Assembly: GCA_011799875.1 (NCBI GenBank)
Contig: CM022297.1
Span: forward strand, 540,872,795-540,936,794
DNA: 64,000 nucleotides
Source: Thinopyrum elongatum
Lineage: Eukaryota; Streptophyta; Magnoliopsida; Poales; Poaceae
Direction of reading: 5' to 3'
The position numbers and the translations under genes are program-made. The notes under the pieces were generated by a model that was given only the letters and a program-made list of their open reading frames with translations, was not told the DNA's origin and searched no databases. Every line of letters begins with the position of its first letter. Position 1 is the stretch's first letter. Below, one piece after another: positions 32,772 to 45,190 of the stretch.

Positions 32772-35395
32772 TCTGGCCGGTTTAGGTTTCTGTTGATTTG
32801 TTTGGATTCGGTCGGGCTTCGTGGTCTTCGGGATTGTTGTCGGGGGAGGGCGTGTGCAGCCGTTTCTTTGGCAGGTCTTTCAGGTCTGACCGGTTTAGGT
32901 TTCTGGTGGATTTGTCTAGATTCGGTCGGGCTTCGTGGTCCACGAGGTTGTCATCAGGGGAGGGCGTGTGCAGCCGTGTCTTTGGCAGGTGTTTCAGGTC
33001 TGGCCGGTTTAGGTTTCTGTTGATTTGTCTAGATTTGCTCGGGCTTCGTGGTCTTCGGGGTTGTCATCAGGGGAGGGCGAGTGCAGCCGTGTCTTTGGCA
33101 GGTCTTTCAGGACTGGCTAGTTTAGGTTTTTGTTGATTTGTCTGTATTCGGCCGGGCTTCATGGTCTCGGGGTTGTCGTCGGGGGAGGGCGAGTGCAGCC
33201 GTGTCTTTGGCAGGTCTTTCAGGTCTGGCTAGTTTAGGTTTTTGGTGATTTGTCTGGATTCGTTCGGCTTCGTGGCCTTCGAGGTTGTCTGCGGGGAGGG
33301 CAGTGCAGCCGTGTCTTTGGTGGGTCTTTCAGGTCTGGCTGGTTTAGGTTTCTGTTGATTTGTTTGGATTCGGTCGGGCTTTGTGGTCTTCGAGGTTGTC
33401 GTTCGGGGAGGGCGTATGCAGCCGTGTCTTTGGCAGGTCTTTCAGGTCTGGCCGGTTTAGGTTTTTGTTGATTTGTCTGGATTCGGCCAGGCTTCGTGGT
33501 CTCGGAGTTGTCGTCGGGGGAGGGCGAGTGCAGCCGTGTCTTTGGCAGGTCTTTCAGGTCTGGCTAGTGTATGTTTTTTGGTAATTTGTCTGGATTCGGT
33601 CGGGCTTCGTGGTCTTCAAGGTTGTCGTCGGGGGAGGGCGAGTGCAGCCGTGTCTTTGGCAGGTCTTTCAGGTCTGGCCGGTTTAGGTTTCTGTTGATTT
33701 GTTTGGATTCGGTCGGGCTTCGTGGTCTTCGAGGTTGTCGTTCGGGGAGGGCGTGTGCAGCCGTGTCTTTGGCAGGTCTTTTAGGTCTGGCTAGTTTAGG
33801 TTTCTGTTGATTTGTTTGGATTCGGTCGGGCTTCGTGGTCTTCGGGATTGTCGTCGGGGGAGGGCGTGTGCAGCCGTGTCTTTGGCAGGTCTGGCCGGTT
33901 TAGGTTTCTGGTGGATTTGTCTAGATTCGGTCGGGCTTCGTGGTCCACGAGGTTGTCATCAGGGGAGGGCGTGTGCAGCCGTGTCTTTGGCAGGTGTTTC
34001 AGGTCTGGCCGGTTTAGGTTTCTGTTGATTTGTCTGGATTCGCTCGGGCTTCGTGGTCTTCGGGGTTGTCGTCAGGGGAGGGCGAGTGCAGCCGTTTCTT
34101 TGGCAGGTCTTTCAGGACTGGCTAGTTTAGGTTTTTGTTGATTTGTCTGGATTCGGCCGGGCTTCGTGGTCTTGGGGTTGTCGTCGGGGGAGGGCGAGTG
34201 CAGCCGTGTCTTTGGCAGGTCTTTCAGGTCTGGCTAGTTTAGGTTTTTGGTAATTTGTCTGGATTCGGTCGGGCTTCGTGGCCTTCAGTTGTCGTCGGGG
34301 AGGGCGAGTGCAGCCGTGTCTTGGGGGTCTTTCAGGTCTGGCTGGTTTAGGTTTCTCTGTTGATTTGTTTGGATTCGTGGGCTTGTGGTCTTCGAGGTTG
34401 TCGTTCGGGGAGGGCGTATGCAGCCATGTCTTTGGCAGGTCTTTCAGGTCTGGCCGGTTTAGGTTTTTGTTGATTTGTCTGGATTCGGCCAGGCTTCGTG
34501 GTCTCAGGGTTGTCGTCGGGGGAGGGCGAGTGCAGCCGTGTCTTTGGCAGGTCTTTCAGGTCTGGCTAGTTTAGGTTTTTGGTAATTTGTCTGGATTCGG
34601 TCGGGCTTCGTGGCCTTCGAGGTTGTCGTCGGGGGAGGGCGAGTGCAGCCGTGTCTTTGGCGGGTCTTTCAGGTCTGGCTGGTTTAGGTTTCTGTTGATT
34701 TGTTTGGATTCGGTCGGGCTTTGTATTCTTCGAGGTTGTCGTTCGGGGAGGGCGTATGCAGCCGTGTCTTTGGCAGGTCTTTCAGGTCTGGCCGGTTTAG
34801 GTTTTTGTTGATTTGTCTGGATTCGGCCAGGCTTCGTGGTCTCGGGGTTGTCGTCGGGGGAGGGCGAGTGCAGCCGTGTCTTTGGCAGGTCTTTCAGGTC
34901 TGGCCGGTTTAGGTTTCTGTTGATTTGTTTGGATTCGGTCGGGCTTCGTGGTCTTCGAGGTTGTTGTTCGGGGAGGGCGGTGTCCAGCCGTGTCTTTGGC
35001 AGGTCTTTCAGGTCTGGCTGGTTTAGGTTTCTGTTGATTTGTTTGGATTCGGTCGGGCTTCGTGGTCTTCGGGATTGTCGTCGGGGGAGGGCGTGTGCAG
35101 TCGTGTCTTTGGCAGGGCTGGCCGGTTTAGGTTTCTGGTGGATTTGTCTTGATCTGGTCGGGCTTCGTGGTCGACGAGGTTGTCATCGGGGCAGGGTGTG
35201 TGCAGCCGTGTCTTTGGCAGGTGTTTCAGGTCTGGCCGGTTCAGGTTTCTGTTGATTTGTCTGGATTCGCTCGGGCTTCGTGGTCTTCGGGGTTGTCGTC
35301 GGGGAGGGCGAGTGCAGCCGTGTCTTTGGCAGGTCTTTCAGGCCTACAATTTTATGTTTTGGTGGATTTGTCTAGATTCGGTCGGGCTTCGGAGT
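32772..35395 (+). repeat. Tandem array of ~113 bp units, right part (about 24 units)
   Basis: Units of 112-114 bp with starts at about 32777, 32890, 33004 and 33117, and so on to about 35345, sharing GATTTGTCTGGATTCGGTCG and GAGTGCAGCCGTGTCTTTGG. Variant units recur in the same order at a longer spacing, suggesting higher-order repeats. Open frames here are by-products of the repeat. Confidence 0.9.
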
Positions 35396-35916
35396 TTCTA
35401 CATGCCTTTTTCGACGTTTTTTTTCTTTCTGGGATGACGATTTGCTTCGCATATCACGGCCGTCGGCGTCTCCTGGTCTGTGACTCTTCGTGCACTGCTT
35501 ATACAAACTCCTAAGTTTTGAAAAACTTGATTCAAGGTGGAGGCCCAGAGTTAGCATCGAGCTATGCTCATGGCGCACCGAGAAGGTTTGAGCACCCCTA
35601 GAATGTTAATGTAGTTTTTATTTTACTTTATGAGTATGGTACTTTTTTTTTTTGCGGAAGAGTATGGTAATTCATATATTATCCTAGGCCCTTTATAAAA
35701 GGAAAACGAGGGCTTACGAAATGCACAAATGACACGTATCTTTTTCTATTTCTTTTGAAGAGCGTGCAAAAATGATGTAGGAGTGTCTGCTCGGGTGGCA
35801 CGGGTGCGTTTGGTGCGCGAGGCCGTGGAAGCGAAAGCATGATGATCAAGGTGAGGCAAGGCAAGGGTCCGGCGGACCCACATGACATGGGGAGCGCGCG
35901 GTTGGCGTGTTGCCTA
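35396..35916. other. Unique sequence after the array
   Basis: No gene, terminal repeats or tandem repeats recognised. It contains a TTTTTTTTTTTGCGGAAGAG stretch at about 35645, common in the region but not informative. Confidence 0.45.
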
Positions 35917-36104
35917 GGGCCAGTTCTTTTGGGCGGTTCTCCCAGAATCGTCCCCCTCCACAGCTTCTTCCAGAATCTTCACTTCATATTTTTTGTACAA
36001 TCCTATTTAATTAAAGTCTAATTAGTTAGGATTGTAAAAAAAATATGGAGTACAGATTCTGGAAGAAGCTGTGAAGGGGGCGATTCTCTCAAAAGAACTG
36101 GCGC
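35917..36104. mobile_element. Harbinger/Tourist-type MITE, copy 2
   Basis: 188 bp, starts GGGCCAGTTCTTTTGGGCGG and ends CAAAAGAACTGGCGC. Flanked by CTA on both sides (35914-35916, 36105-36107). Its interior shares TTAAAGTCTAATTAGTTAGG-type sequence with 3380-3579. Confidence 0.8.
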
Positions 36105-36825
36105 CTAGTGGCGTGCGCCATGCCAAGGACAACCGGGTATGTGGGCCCCAAGAACAAGAGGTGGTGGGGTGTACCCTCCAAAATCTATGGTCAAACGGAC
36201 GCGTCGCCCGAATCCATCCATGGCTCAGCTCGCATTCACCACACAGCTCAGAGGCTGGCGCACATGCATTTACCGTCCTGCCCCCCCGTGGCGCAGGCCC
36301 GCGGGAAGCCCGGGCCCACCCGTCGACGGAATGGACGGGAAGGAGGGAGCGTCTCTCAACGGCTCCTCAGGCGCTCTGGGCCCGCCCGCCCGGCCCATGC
36401 CCATGTCGCTTTTGTTTATGCGGTTGGACGGTGGCGACCAACGATACCGATACGTGCGTGCATGGGAAGGAGAAGAAGAACCCGCAACTCCTTTTGTTTA
36501 CATTCTTTTTGGTTGTTTATTTATCAGTATTTGATTAATTAGCAACCTGGCTGGAGGGGCAGCGACTGCTTTGGCTTAGATTATCCGTGGCGTCTTTTTC
36601 GGCGGCCGGCGGCCGAAAACGATGGACGCCGAAGCCTCGAAGATCATCTTTGTTTGACGTGCGCACCCACGCATGCACGGCCTTTTTCGACCATCTAAAA
36701 ACTGATGGCACTAGTCGTCGGCAGAATCTCTCTCAAGGGTCCGACAGCTGGGGCCGCCCAAAAAGGAAATCACGACACTCACCGACGCACGCACGCACAA
36801 CCAGCTCCACCCCATTGGGATCGTT
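36105..36825. other. GC-rich intergenic region
   Basis: Overlapping short frames occur on the plus strand (36071-36542), but none has a recognisable domain or splice pattern. It may be an old promoter region; nothing can be assigned. Confidence 0.4.
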
Positions 36826-38578
36826 GGAGCATCTACAGCCGGACTTGGCAAATCCAGCCTCTTAAACACCTGCAAACGCGTCTCCGACGGATGGGCCCTC
36901 GTATTTTCTTTCGTGCATCCACATATCTCAAATCTGGACTCTCAAATCCATGCAAATACATGCACGTCGATCGTGCAACACAATGTCACACGTAAATAAC
37001 AATTGTTGGTATCAAGCATACATAGCATTTACATAAAATTTATTTGAAGTGCCAGACTCAAGCATTGCCTCCTTGGTTGCCATTGTGGATCCACATGTGC
37101 TCCACAAGATCATTGAGTAGCTGCGTGTGCACCTGTTGATCTCGAAGATTCTGATGCATCTGCAGAAAGTTCATAAACTGAGCCGCATCTTGATCTTCCG
37201 GGATTTCAACTTGTTCTCCGGGTGCTTCGAAATAATGGGTTTAGGCTACACCATCACCCTCATTCTTGACAATCATATTGTGCAGAATAACACAACATGT
37301 CATCAGCCGCCACAAAGTTTTTGATTCCCACATCATTGCAGCGCTCCGCACAATTCCCCAACGAGCCTGAAGCACACCAAATGCCCTCTCCCATGTCCTT
37401 CCTAGCCGCTTCCTGCATTTTTTACAAAGTGGCTCTGTTTATTGCCACACGGCTCGGATATGGTCTTCACAAACGCCGCCCACTGAGGATAAATACCATC
37501 GGCAATATAGTACCCCATGTTGTACTCCCGGCCGTTGACAGTGTAGTTGCACGGCGGTGATTCCCCATTGCAAAGCCACCTGAACACCGGAGATTGTTGA
37601 AGCACGTTGAAGTCGTTGTGAGAACCGGGCATTCCAAAGAAAGCATGCCAAATCCATAAGTCATGTGATGGCACCGCTTCTAGTATGATGGTGGCCTCTC
37701 TGGTGTGACCTTGATATATTCCCCGCAGACCTTTGGCGTAGTTCTTTCATTGCCAATGCATGCAATCAATTGATCTGAGCATTCCCGGAAACCCCCTTGC
37801 CTCTCCAATAGCCAACAACTTCTTCGTGTCCTGCGCATTTGGTTCTCTGAGATACTCAGGTCCAAACACCTCCACCACGGCGCGGGCAAACTTGACAGTA
37901 GTCTTCAGGCACGTGCTCTCCCCCATCCTGACCATCTCACCAACGACGTCTACAGCAGTACCAAGTGCAAGCATCCTCAGAGTAGCCATGCACTTCTGCT
38001 TGGCCGAGAAAGAGAGTTGGCCGCAGCAATCCCTTCTGAGCTTGAAGTAGTCGCCATGTGCCTCCACTCCCTCCACAATGGCAAAAACAATGGTTTTCGC
38101 ATGCGAAAACGGCGAAAAAACCATGGATCATCCGGGAAAGCAGGTTTGGGAGCAAAGTAGTCATTGTGCAGTAGCTTTGCTCCGGACGCCCTGTCCCGGT
38201 TGATCACTCTTCTCCCTTTGATTGAGCCCTTGAAGTTTAGAATATGCTTCACTTGCCGGTCCATTTCCTCTTGCATGCTCATGAGCATGATCATGTCCAC
38301 TTCTTCATCCGAATCCGACGAATCAAAGAACTCATCTTGAATCATTTTGTCAAGCTTCGTCGGTCCATACTCCTCGTCCGACGAAGCATAGGAATCCATC
38401 ATTTACCTAACAAAATCACAGAAAATCCGGTCGGACAATGTGTCGAACACATCAAGCGCAAGGCGGAGCCTGAGAGTTGCCGGATGTACCATGGTGGTGT
38501 CCAGGGCGGTGACGACGTCCCCCGCGGGGAGGACTGGTGGGCTCTTCCGGAGCTGGCGGTGGAGAGCCTGGGAACGGC
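36826..38578 (-). mobile_element. PIF/Harbinger transposon, truncated at its 5' side by E3
   Basis: A terminal sequence starting GGAGCATCTACAGCCGGACT (36826) and transposase remains on the minus strand mark it as Harbinger. The other end is lost at 38578, where the LTR of E3 begins. A target duplication cannot be shown. Confidence 0.7.
37058..38402 (-). pseudogene. Harbinger transposase (DDE_Tnp_4 type), frameshifted
   Basis: Starts MMDSYASSDEEYGP at 38402 and is traceable to GNQGGNA and TGA at 37058. The acidic N-terminus (FFDSSDSDEEVDMIMLMSMQ) and the middle (GQLSFSAKQKCMATLRMLAL, LRSIDCMHWQ) carry the first Asp. The block GMPGSHNDFNVL carries the second. The third acidic block is out of frame because of an extra G near 37385. 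Pieces lie in at least three frames (37977-38402, 37747-38124, 37402-37674). The intact family cuts and pastes 3-bp-duplicating elements and mobilises Tourist MITEs. Confidence 0.85.
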
Positions 38579-40158
38579 TGATACGTCTCCAACATATCTA
38601 TAATTTTTTATTGTTCCATGCTATTATATTATCCATCTTGAATGTTTGATATGCATTATGGTGCTATTTTATATCATTTTTTGGGACTAACCTATTAACT
38701 TAGTGCCAAGTGCCAGTTGCTATTTTTTTCCTTGTTTTTGCCTTTTACAGAAAATCAATACCAAACGGAACAAAACTTTTTGAGGATTTTTCTTGGACCA
38801 GAAGACACCTAGAAAGCTTCGGGAGGAGGCCAGAAGAGCCACGAGAGGGCCACAAGCCCTGGAGGAGCGCCTTAGGGGGAAGGGGGTGCCTCCAGGCTTG
38901 TGGGCCCCTCGTGGCACCCATCAACCTAATCTTAGCTCCATAAATACCCAAATATACCCCATATACTAGAGGGCACACCAAAACTACTTTTCCGCCGCCG
39001 CAAGCTTCTGTTCTCGTGAGAGCCCATCTTGGGGCCTTTTCTGGCACTCTGCCGGAGGGGGATTCGATCACGGAGGGCCTCTACACCAACCTTGCTGCCC
39101 TTCCGATGATGTATGAGTAGTTTACCACAGACCTACGGGTCCATAGCTAGTAGCTAGATGACTTCTTCTCTCTCTTTGATCTTCAATACAATGTTCTCCT
39201 CGATGTTCTTGGAGATCTATTTGATGTAATCTTCTTTTGCGGTGCGTTTGTTGAGATCCGATGAATTATGGATTTATGATTAGATTATCTATGAATATTA
39301 TTTGAGTCTTCTCTGAACTCTGTTATGCATGATTAAGATAGCTTTGTATTTCTCTCCGGTCTATTGATTTGGTTTGGCCAACTAGATTGATTTTTCTTGC
39401 AATGGGAGAGGTGCTTTGTGATGGGTTCAATCTTGCGATGTACTCACCCAGTGACAGAAGGGGCAACGAGGCACGTATTTGTATTGTTGCCATTAATGAT
39501 AAAAAGATGGGGTTTTTACCATATTGATTGGATCTACCCCTCTACATCATGTCATCTTGCTTAAGGCGTTACTCCGTTCTTGTTAACTTAATACACTAGA
39601 TGCATGCTGGATAGCAGTCGATGTGTGGAGTAATAGTAGTAGATGCAGGTAGGAGTCAGTCTACTTGTCATGAACATGATGCCTATATTCATGATCATTG
39701 CCTTAGATATCATCGTAACTATGCGCTTTTCTATCAATTGCTCGACAGTAATTTGTTTACCCACCGTATGTGTTCTTTCAAGAGAGAAGCCTCTAGTGAA
39801 ACCTATGGCCCCCGGGTCTATTTATCATCATATTAATTTCAGATCTATAATACCAAAAACACAAAAATACCTTGCTACAATTTATTTACCTTTACTTTAT
39901 TTTACACTTTTATTTATCTTTTATACCTATCTCTATCAGATCTCATCCTTGCAATTAAACATGAAGGGATTGACAACCCCTTTTTCGCGTTGGGTGCCAG
40001 TATTTGTTTGTTTGTGTAGGTGCAATTATTGGAGACTTGGGTGTTCCCCCTACTAGATTGATACCTTGGTTCTTAACTGAGGGAAATACTTATCTCTACT
40101 TTGCTGCATCATCCTTTCCTCTTCAAGGGAAAAACTAACGCAAGCTCAAGAAGTAGCA
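38579..40158 (+). repeat. E3 left LTR
   Basis: Begins TGATACGTCTCCAACATATC and ends AAGAAGTAGCA. A GC-rich hairpin at about 38839-38914 precedes a TATA box (CCATAAATACCC, 38938-38949). It corresponds to 57635-58817 at the right. Confidence 0.88.
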
Positions 40159-40168
40159 GGAAGAATTT

Positions 40169-40187
40169 CACGCGTTGTTGCCGGGGA
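40169..40187 (+). other. E3 primer binding site (tRNA-Asp, degenerate)
   Basis: CACGCGTTGTTGCCGGGGA, 10 bases after the LTR. It corresponds to TGGCGCCGTTGCCGGGGA, the tRNA-Asp-complementary site of Athila-type elements, with changes at the 5' end. Confidence 0.65.
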
Positions 40188-40397
40188 GGATCTACATCAA
40201 GCCTACCAAGTACCTATAATAAACTCTCATCTCTTGCACTTACATTATTCGCCATTTGCCTCTCGTTTTCATCTCCTCCATTTCTAAAATGTTTTTAGAA
40301 AAATACAAAAATATTTGCCCTTTTATTCGCCTTCTTTCCGTTTGACTTTTTGTTTTATTTTTGTTTGCTTATGTGCTAGATTAGTTGCTTTGCCACG

Positions 40398-42455
40398 ATG
40401 TCTCAAGAAAATACCACGTTGTGTGATTTTTCCAACACTAATAATAATGATTTTATTAGTACCGCGATTGCTCCCGCCACTAGTGCGGAATCTTATGAAA
40501 TTAATGCCGCTTTGTTGAATCTTGTTATTAAAGAACAATTTTTCGGTAGTCCTAATGAAGATGCTGCATACCATCTAAATAATTTCGTTGAGTTGTGTGA
40601 TATGCAAAGGAAAAAAAGATATGGATAATGATATTGTTAAATTGAAGCTATTTCTGTTCTCACTACGAGATCGTGCTAAAACTTGGTTTTCATCTTTACC
40701 TAAAAATAGTATTGATTCATGGGATAAGTGTAAAGATGCTTTTATTTCCAAGTATTTTCCTCCCGCTAAGATCATCTCCCTTAGGAACGATATAATGAAT
40801 TTTAAGCAACTTGATCGTGAACATGTTGCACAATTTTGGGAGAGGATGAAATTGATGATAAAAAATTGCCCTACGCATGGTTTAAGTTTATGGATGATCA
40901 TACAAATTTTTTTATGCCCGATTGAATTTTGTATCTCGAAATATTTTAGATTCCGTCGCGGGAGGTACTTTTATGGAAATCACATTAGGAGAAACAAATT
41001 ACTCTCAATGGCATACCGAAAGATCTTCTACTAGTAAAAATGTGAATGCGATTGAAGAAATTAATACTTTGAGCGGAAAGATGGATGAACTTATGAATTT
41101 GATTGCTAGTAAGAGTGCTCCTATTGATCCTAATAATATGCCTTTGTATACTTTGATTGAGAATAATAATGAATCTATGGATGTGAATTTTGTTGGTAGG
41201 AACAATTTTGGTAATAACGCATATAGAGTAATTTTAATCCTAGGCCATTTACTAGTAATGCCTCTAATAATTATGGTAATTCCTAAAATAATTCTTATGG
41301 AAATTATAACAAGATACCCTCTGATCTTGAGAATAATATTAAATATTTCATAAATTCCGAAAAGATTTTCAATGCTATGGTAGAAAAAAATTGCTCAAGA
41401 TTGATGATTTGGCTAGAAACATTGATAAAATTTCTCATGAGATTGATTCTTTTAATATTAGATCTATGCCACCCAAGCATGATATTAATGGGTCTTTGAA
41501 AGCTATTTGAATCTCTATTAATGAAAGTAAAGAAAGAACCACTAGGATGCGTGCTAAGAGAGATTGGCTAGAAAAAGCATGTTCTTCTAGTTTTCGTGAT
41601 AATAATGATGAAGATCTTAAAGTGCTTGGTGTGGCTCCTATTGAATCTTTGTTTGCTAATATAAAACTTGAAAAATATGGGACTGGAGATGAGTCAACTT
41701 TAGCTAGAAGGCGTCCCAATAATTTGGAGGGTGATGAACTTAATGAAAAAATTGATAAAAGTGGGATTGGAGAGGTCAAAACTTTAGCTAGTGATGAGCC
41801 CACTCTTTTGGATTTCAAGGACTTTAATTATGATAATTGTTCTTTGATTGATTGTATTTCTTTGTTGCAATCCATGCTTAATTCACCTCATGCTTATAAT
41901 CAAAATAAAGCTTTTACTAAACATATCGTTGATGCTATGATGAAATCTTTTGAAGAAAAACTAGAGTTAGAAGTTTCAATCCCTAGAAAGCTTTATGATG
42001 AGTGGGAACCTACTATTAAAATTAAGATTAAAGATTATGAGTGCTACGCTTTATGTGATTTGGGTGCTAGCGTTTCCACTATTCCAAAAACTCTATGTGA
42101 TGTGCTAGGTTTCCATAAACTTGATGATTGTTCTTTGAATTTGCACTTAGCCGATTCCACTATTAAGAGACCTATGGGAAGAATTAATGATGTTATTATT
42201 GTTTCAAATAGGAATTATGTGCCCATAGATTTTATTGTGCTTGATATAGATTGCAATCCTACATGCCCTATTATTCTTGGTAGACCTTTTCTTAGAATGA
42301 TTGGTGCAATTATTGATATGAAAGAAGGAAACATTAGATTTCAATTCCCGTTTAGGAAGGACATGGAACACTTTCCAAGAAATAAAAGTAAGTTGCCATA
42401 TGAATCTATTATGAGGGCTACTTATGGATTAAATACCAAAGATGACAATACCTAG
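40398..42455 (+). pseudogene. E3 gag and aspartic protease, broken by frameshifts
   Basis: The gag start MSQENTTLCDFSNTNNNDF (40398) continues in other frames: FLFSLRDRAKTWFSSLPKNS (40588-41034), then SVAGGTFMEITLGETNYSQW (from 40922). From 41547 a 302-codon frame holds the protease, with CDLGASVSTIP and PIILGRPFLRM, and ends with TAG at 42455. There is no RT after it; the next 2.4 kb are non-coding. Known non-autonomous Triticeae gypsy families have the same gag-protease layout. Confidence 0.8.
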
Positions 42456-44884
42456 ATCTATGCATTATGCCTAGCTAGGGGCATAAAACAATAGTGTTTG
42501 TTGGGAGGCAACCCATTGTTATTTTTGTTTTTCTTGATTTTTATTCTGTTTTGCAATAAATACAAAATTATATTTCTATTGTGATTGTGTTTAAGAGTTT
42601 TAATTAGTGTTTGTGCTAAGTAAAGCCTTTGGGATGATCTATGGTGATAGTTGATTTGATTTTGATGAAAAACAGAAAAATTTGCATCTAGTAACAGAAT
42701 TTTGAAAATTCACAGAAGCGACGAAAAATTCTGATGTTTTTACGAGAGATTGATATACAAATTTCCTACGTTTTCCTAAGTTTTCAGAATTTTTGGAGTT
42801 ACAGAAGTATGGATAGTTTCTAGATTACTACAGACTATTTTGTTTTTGACAAAATCTGTTTTCTATGTGTTGTTTGCTTATTTTGATGAATCTATGTGTA
42901 GTATCGGGGGGTACGAACCATGCAGAAGTTAGAATATAGTAGATATAACACCAATATAAATTTAGAATGAGTTCACAACAGTACCTAAGTGGCGATTTGC
43001 TTTTATTATACTAACGGATCTCACGAGTTTTCTGTTGAGTTTTGTGTTGTGAAGTTTTCAAGTTCTGGGTGAAGTTTCGATGGACTACGGAATAAGGAGT
43101 GGCAAGAGCCTAATCTTGGGGATGCCCAAGGCACCCCAAGGTAATATTCAAGGACAACCAAGCATCTAAGCTTGGGGATGCCCCGGATGGCATCCCCTCT
43201 TTTGTCTTCAGTCCATCGGTAAATTACTTGAGGCAATATTTTTATTCACCACATGATATGTGTTTTGCTTGGAGCGTCTTGTACTATATGAGTCTTTGCT
43301 TTTTAGCTTGCCACAATCATTCTTGCTGTACACACCTTTTGAGAGGGACACACATTAATCATGAATTTATTAGAATACCCGATGTGCTTCACTTATATCT
43401 TTTGAGCTAGGCAGTTGCTCTAGTGCTTCACTTATATCTTTTTAGAGCACGGCGGTGGTTTTATTTTGAAGAAATTTATGAACTCTCATTCTTCACTTAT
43501 ATTATTTTGAGAGTCTTAGAAATAGTATGGCAATTTGCTTAGGTTATGAATTTAGTCCTAATATGATGGGTATTCAAGAGGGATATAATAAAAACTTTCA
43601 TGAAGATCATTGAATAGATGAGAAGTTTGATTCCTTCCATTTGTTGTGAGAAATAAAGATGGTGATATTAGAGTCATGCTAGTGAGTAATTTTGGATTAG
43701 TAAAAATACTTGTGTTAAGGTTTGTGATTCCCGAAGCATGCACGTATGGTCTCTAGTTATGCGATGCAGTTGGAGCATGATTTATTTTGATTGTCTTCCT
43801 TATGAGTGGCGGTCGGGGACAAGCGATGGCCTTTTCCTACCAATTTGTCCCCCTAGGAGCATGTATTAGTACTTTGTTTCGAGGGCTACTAAACTTTTGC
43901 AATAAGTATGTGAGTTCTTTATGACTAATGTTCAGTCCATGGATTATACGCACTCTCACCCTTCCATCATTGCTAGCCTCTTCGGTACCGTGCATTGCCC
44001 TTTCTCACCTTGAGAGTTGGTGCAAACTTCGCCGGTGCATCCAAACCCTGTGATATGATACACTCTTTCACACATAAGCCACCTTATATCTTCCTCAAAA
44101 CAGCCACCATACCTACCTATCATGGCATTTCCATAGCCATTCCGAGATATATTGCCATGCAACTTCCACCATTCCGTTTTATTATGGCACACACCATCAT
44201 TGTCATATTGCTTTTCATGATCATGCATGAGGCATTCATATAGAGTCATATCTTTGTTCTAGTATCGAGTTGTAATTCTTGAGTTGTAAGTAAATAAAAG
44301 TGTGATGATCATCATTATTAGAGCATTGTCCCATGTGAGGAAGATGATGGAGACTATGATTCCCCCACAAGACGGGATGAGGCTCCGGACGAAAAATAAA
44401 AAAATAAAAAAAAGAGAGGCTAAAGAGCCCAAAATAAAAAAAATTGGCTAAAGAGCCCCAAAAAAATGAGAGAAAAAGAGAGAAGGGACAATGTTACTAT
44501 CCTTTTTCCCACACTTGTGCTTCAAAGTAGCACCTTGTTCTTCATGATAGAGAGTCTCCTATTTTGTTACTTTCATATATTACTAGTGGGAAATTTTCAT
44601 TATAGAACTTGGCTTGTATATTCCAATGATGGGCTTCCTCAAATTGCCCTAGCTCTTCGTGAGCAAGCAAGTTGGATGCACACCCACTTAGTTTTCTTTT
44701 TGAGCTTTCGTACACTTATAGCTCTAGTGCATCCGTTGCATTGCAATCCCTACTCCTTGCATTGACATCAATTGATGGGCATCTCCATAGCCCATTGATT
44801 AGCATCGTCGATGTGAGACTTTCTCCTTCTTTTTCTTCGCCGCACAACCTCCACCATCATATTCTATTCCACCTATAGTGCTAT
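42456..44884 (+). other. E3 non-coding 3' internal region
   Basis: AT-rich, with an internal PPT-like motif AAGCTTGGGGATGCCCCGGA at about 43170 and several TTCACTTATAT...GAG units at 43388-43515. No polymerase domains and no plausible host gene. Also seen, inverted, in E5. Confidence 0.7.
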
Positions 44885-44919
44885 CACTAGTAGAAAATAG
44901 GGCTTTGGTCCAAGCTCGA

Positions 44920-45190
44920 TCTACACATTAGTCCCGGTTGCATTATGAACTGGGACTAATGTGAGCATTAGTCCTGGTTCGAGTGGCTAGGGCACCGGGC
45001 AGACATCAATCCCGGTTCAAATGGGACCTTTAGTCCCGGTTGGAGACACCAACTGGGACTAAAGGGTGCGATGCCCTTTTGTCCCGGTTGGTGTCTCCAA
45101 CCGGGACTAAAGATTAGACCTTTAGTCCCGGTTGGAAGTCTAATCTTTAGTCCCGGTTGGAGACACCAACCGGGACTAAAGGGGTTCTGA
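44920..45190. repeat. Foldback subterminal repeats of the CACTA element
   Basis: Alternating TAGTCCCGGTTGGAGACACC and GGTGTCTCCAACCGGGACTA units form perfect or near-perfect hairpins, for example 45028-45064 and 45078-45112, and again at 45143-45181. The right end repeats the motif at 57108-57225. Confidence 0.85.

Noticed and set aside
32793..35514. Many overlapping frames with repeated peptides of the type LRGLRGC and VSLAGLSGL
   Set aside because: They arise from the ~113 bp tandem repeat, which is not a multiple of three, so frames shift each unit; no start or domain is conserved.
36071..36542. Three overlapping frames of 131-155 codons as a possible host gene
   Set aside because: Frames overlap with no recognisable domain, and the first starts inside a MITE.
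44920..45190. CRISPR-like array of GTCCCGGTTGG repeats
   Set aside because: Repeats alternate in orientation and lie at the ends of a CACTA transposon in plant DNA.
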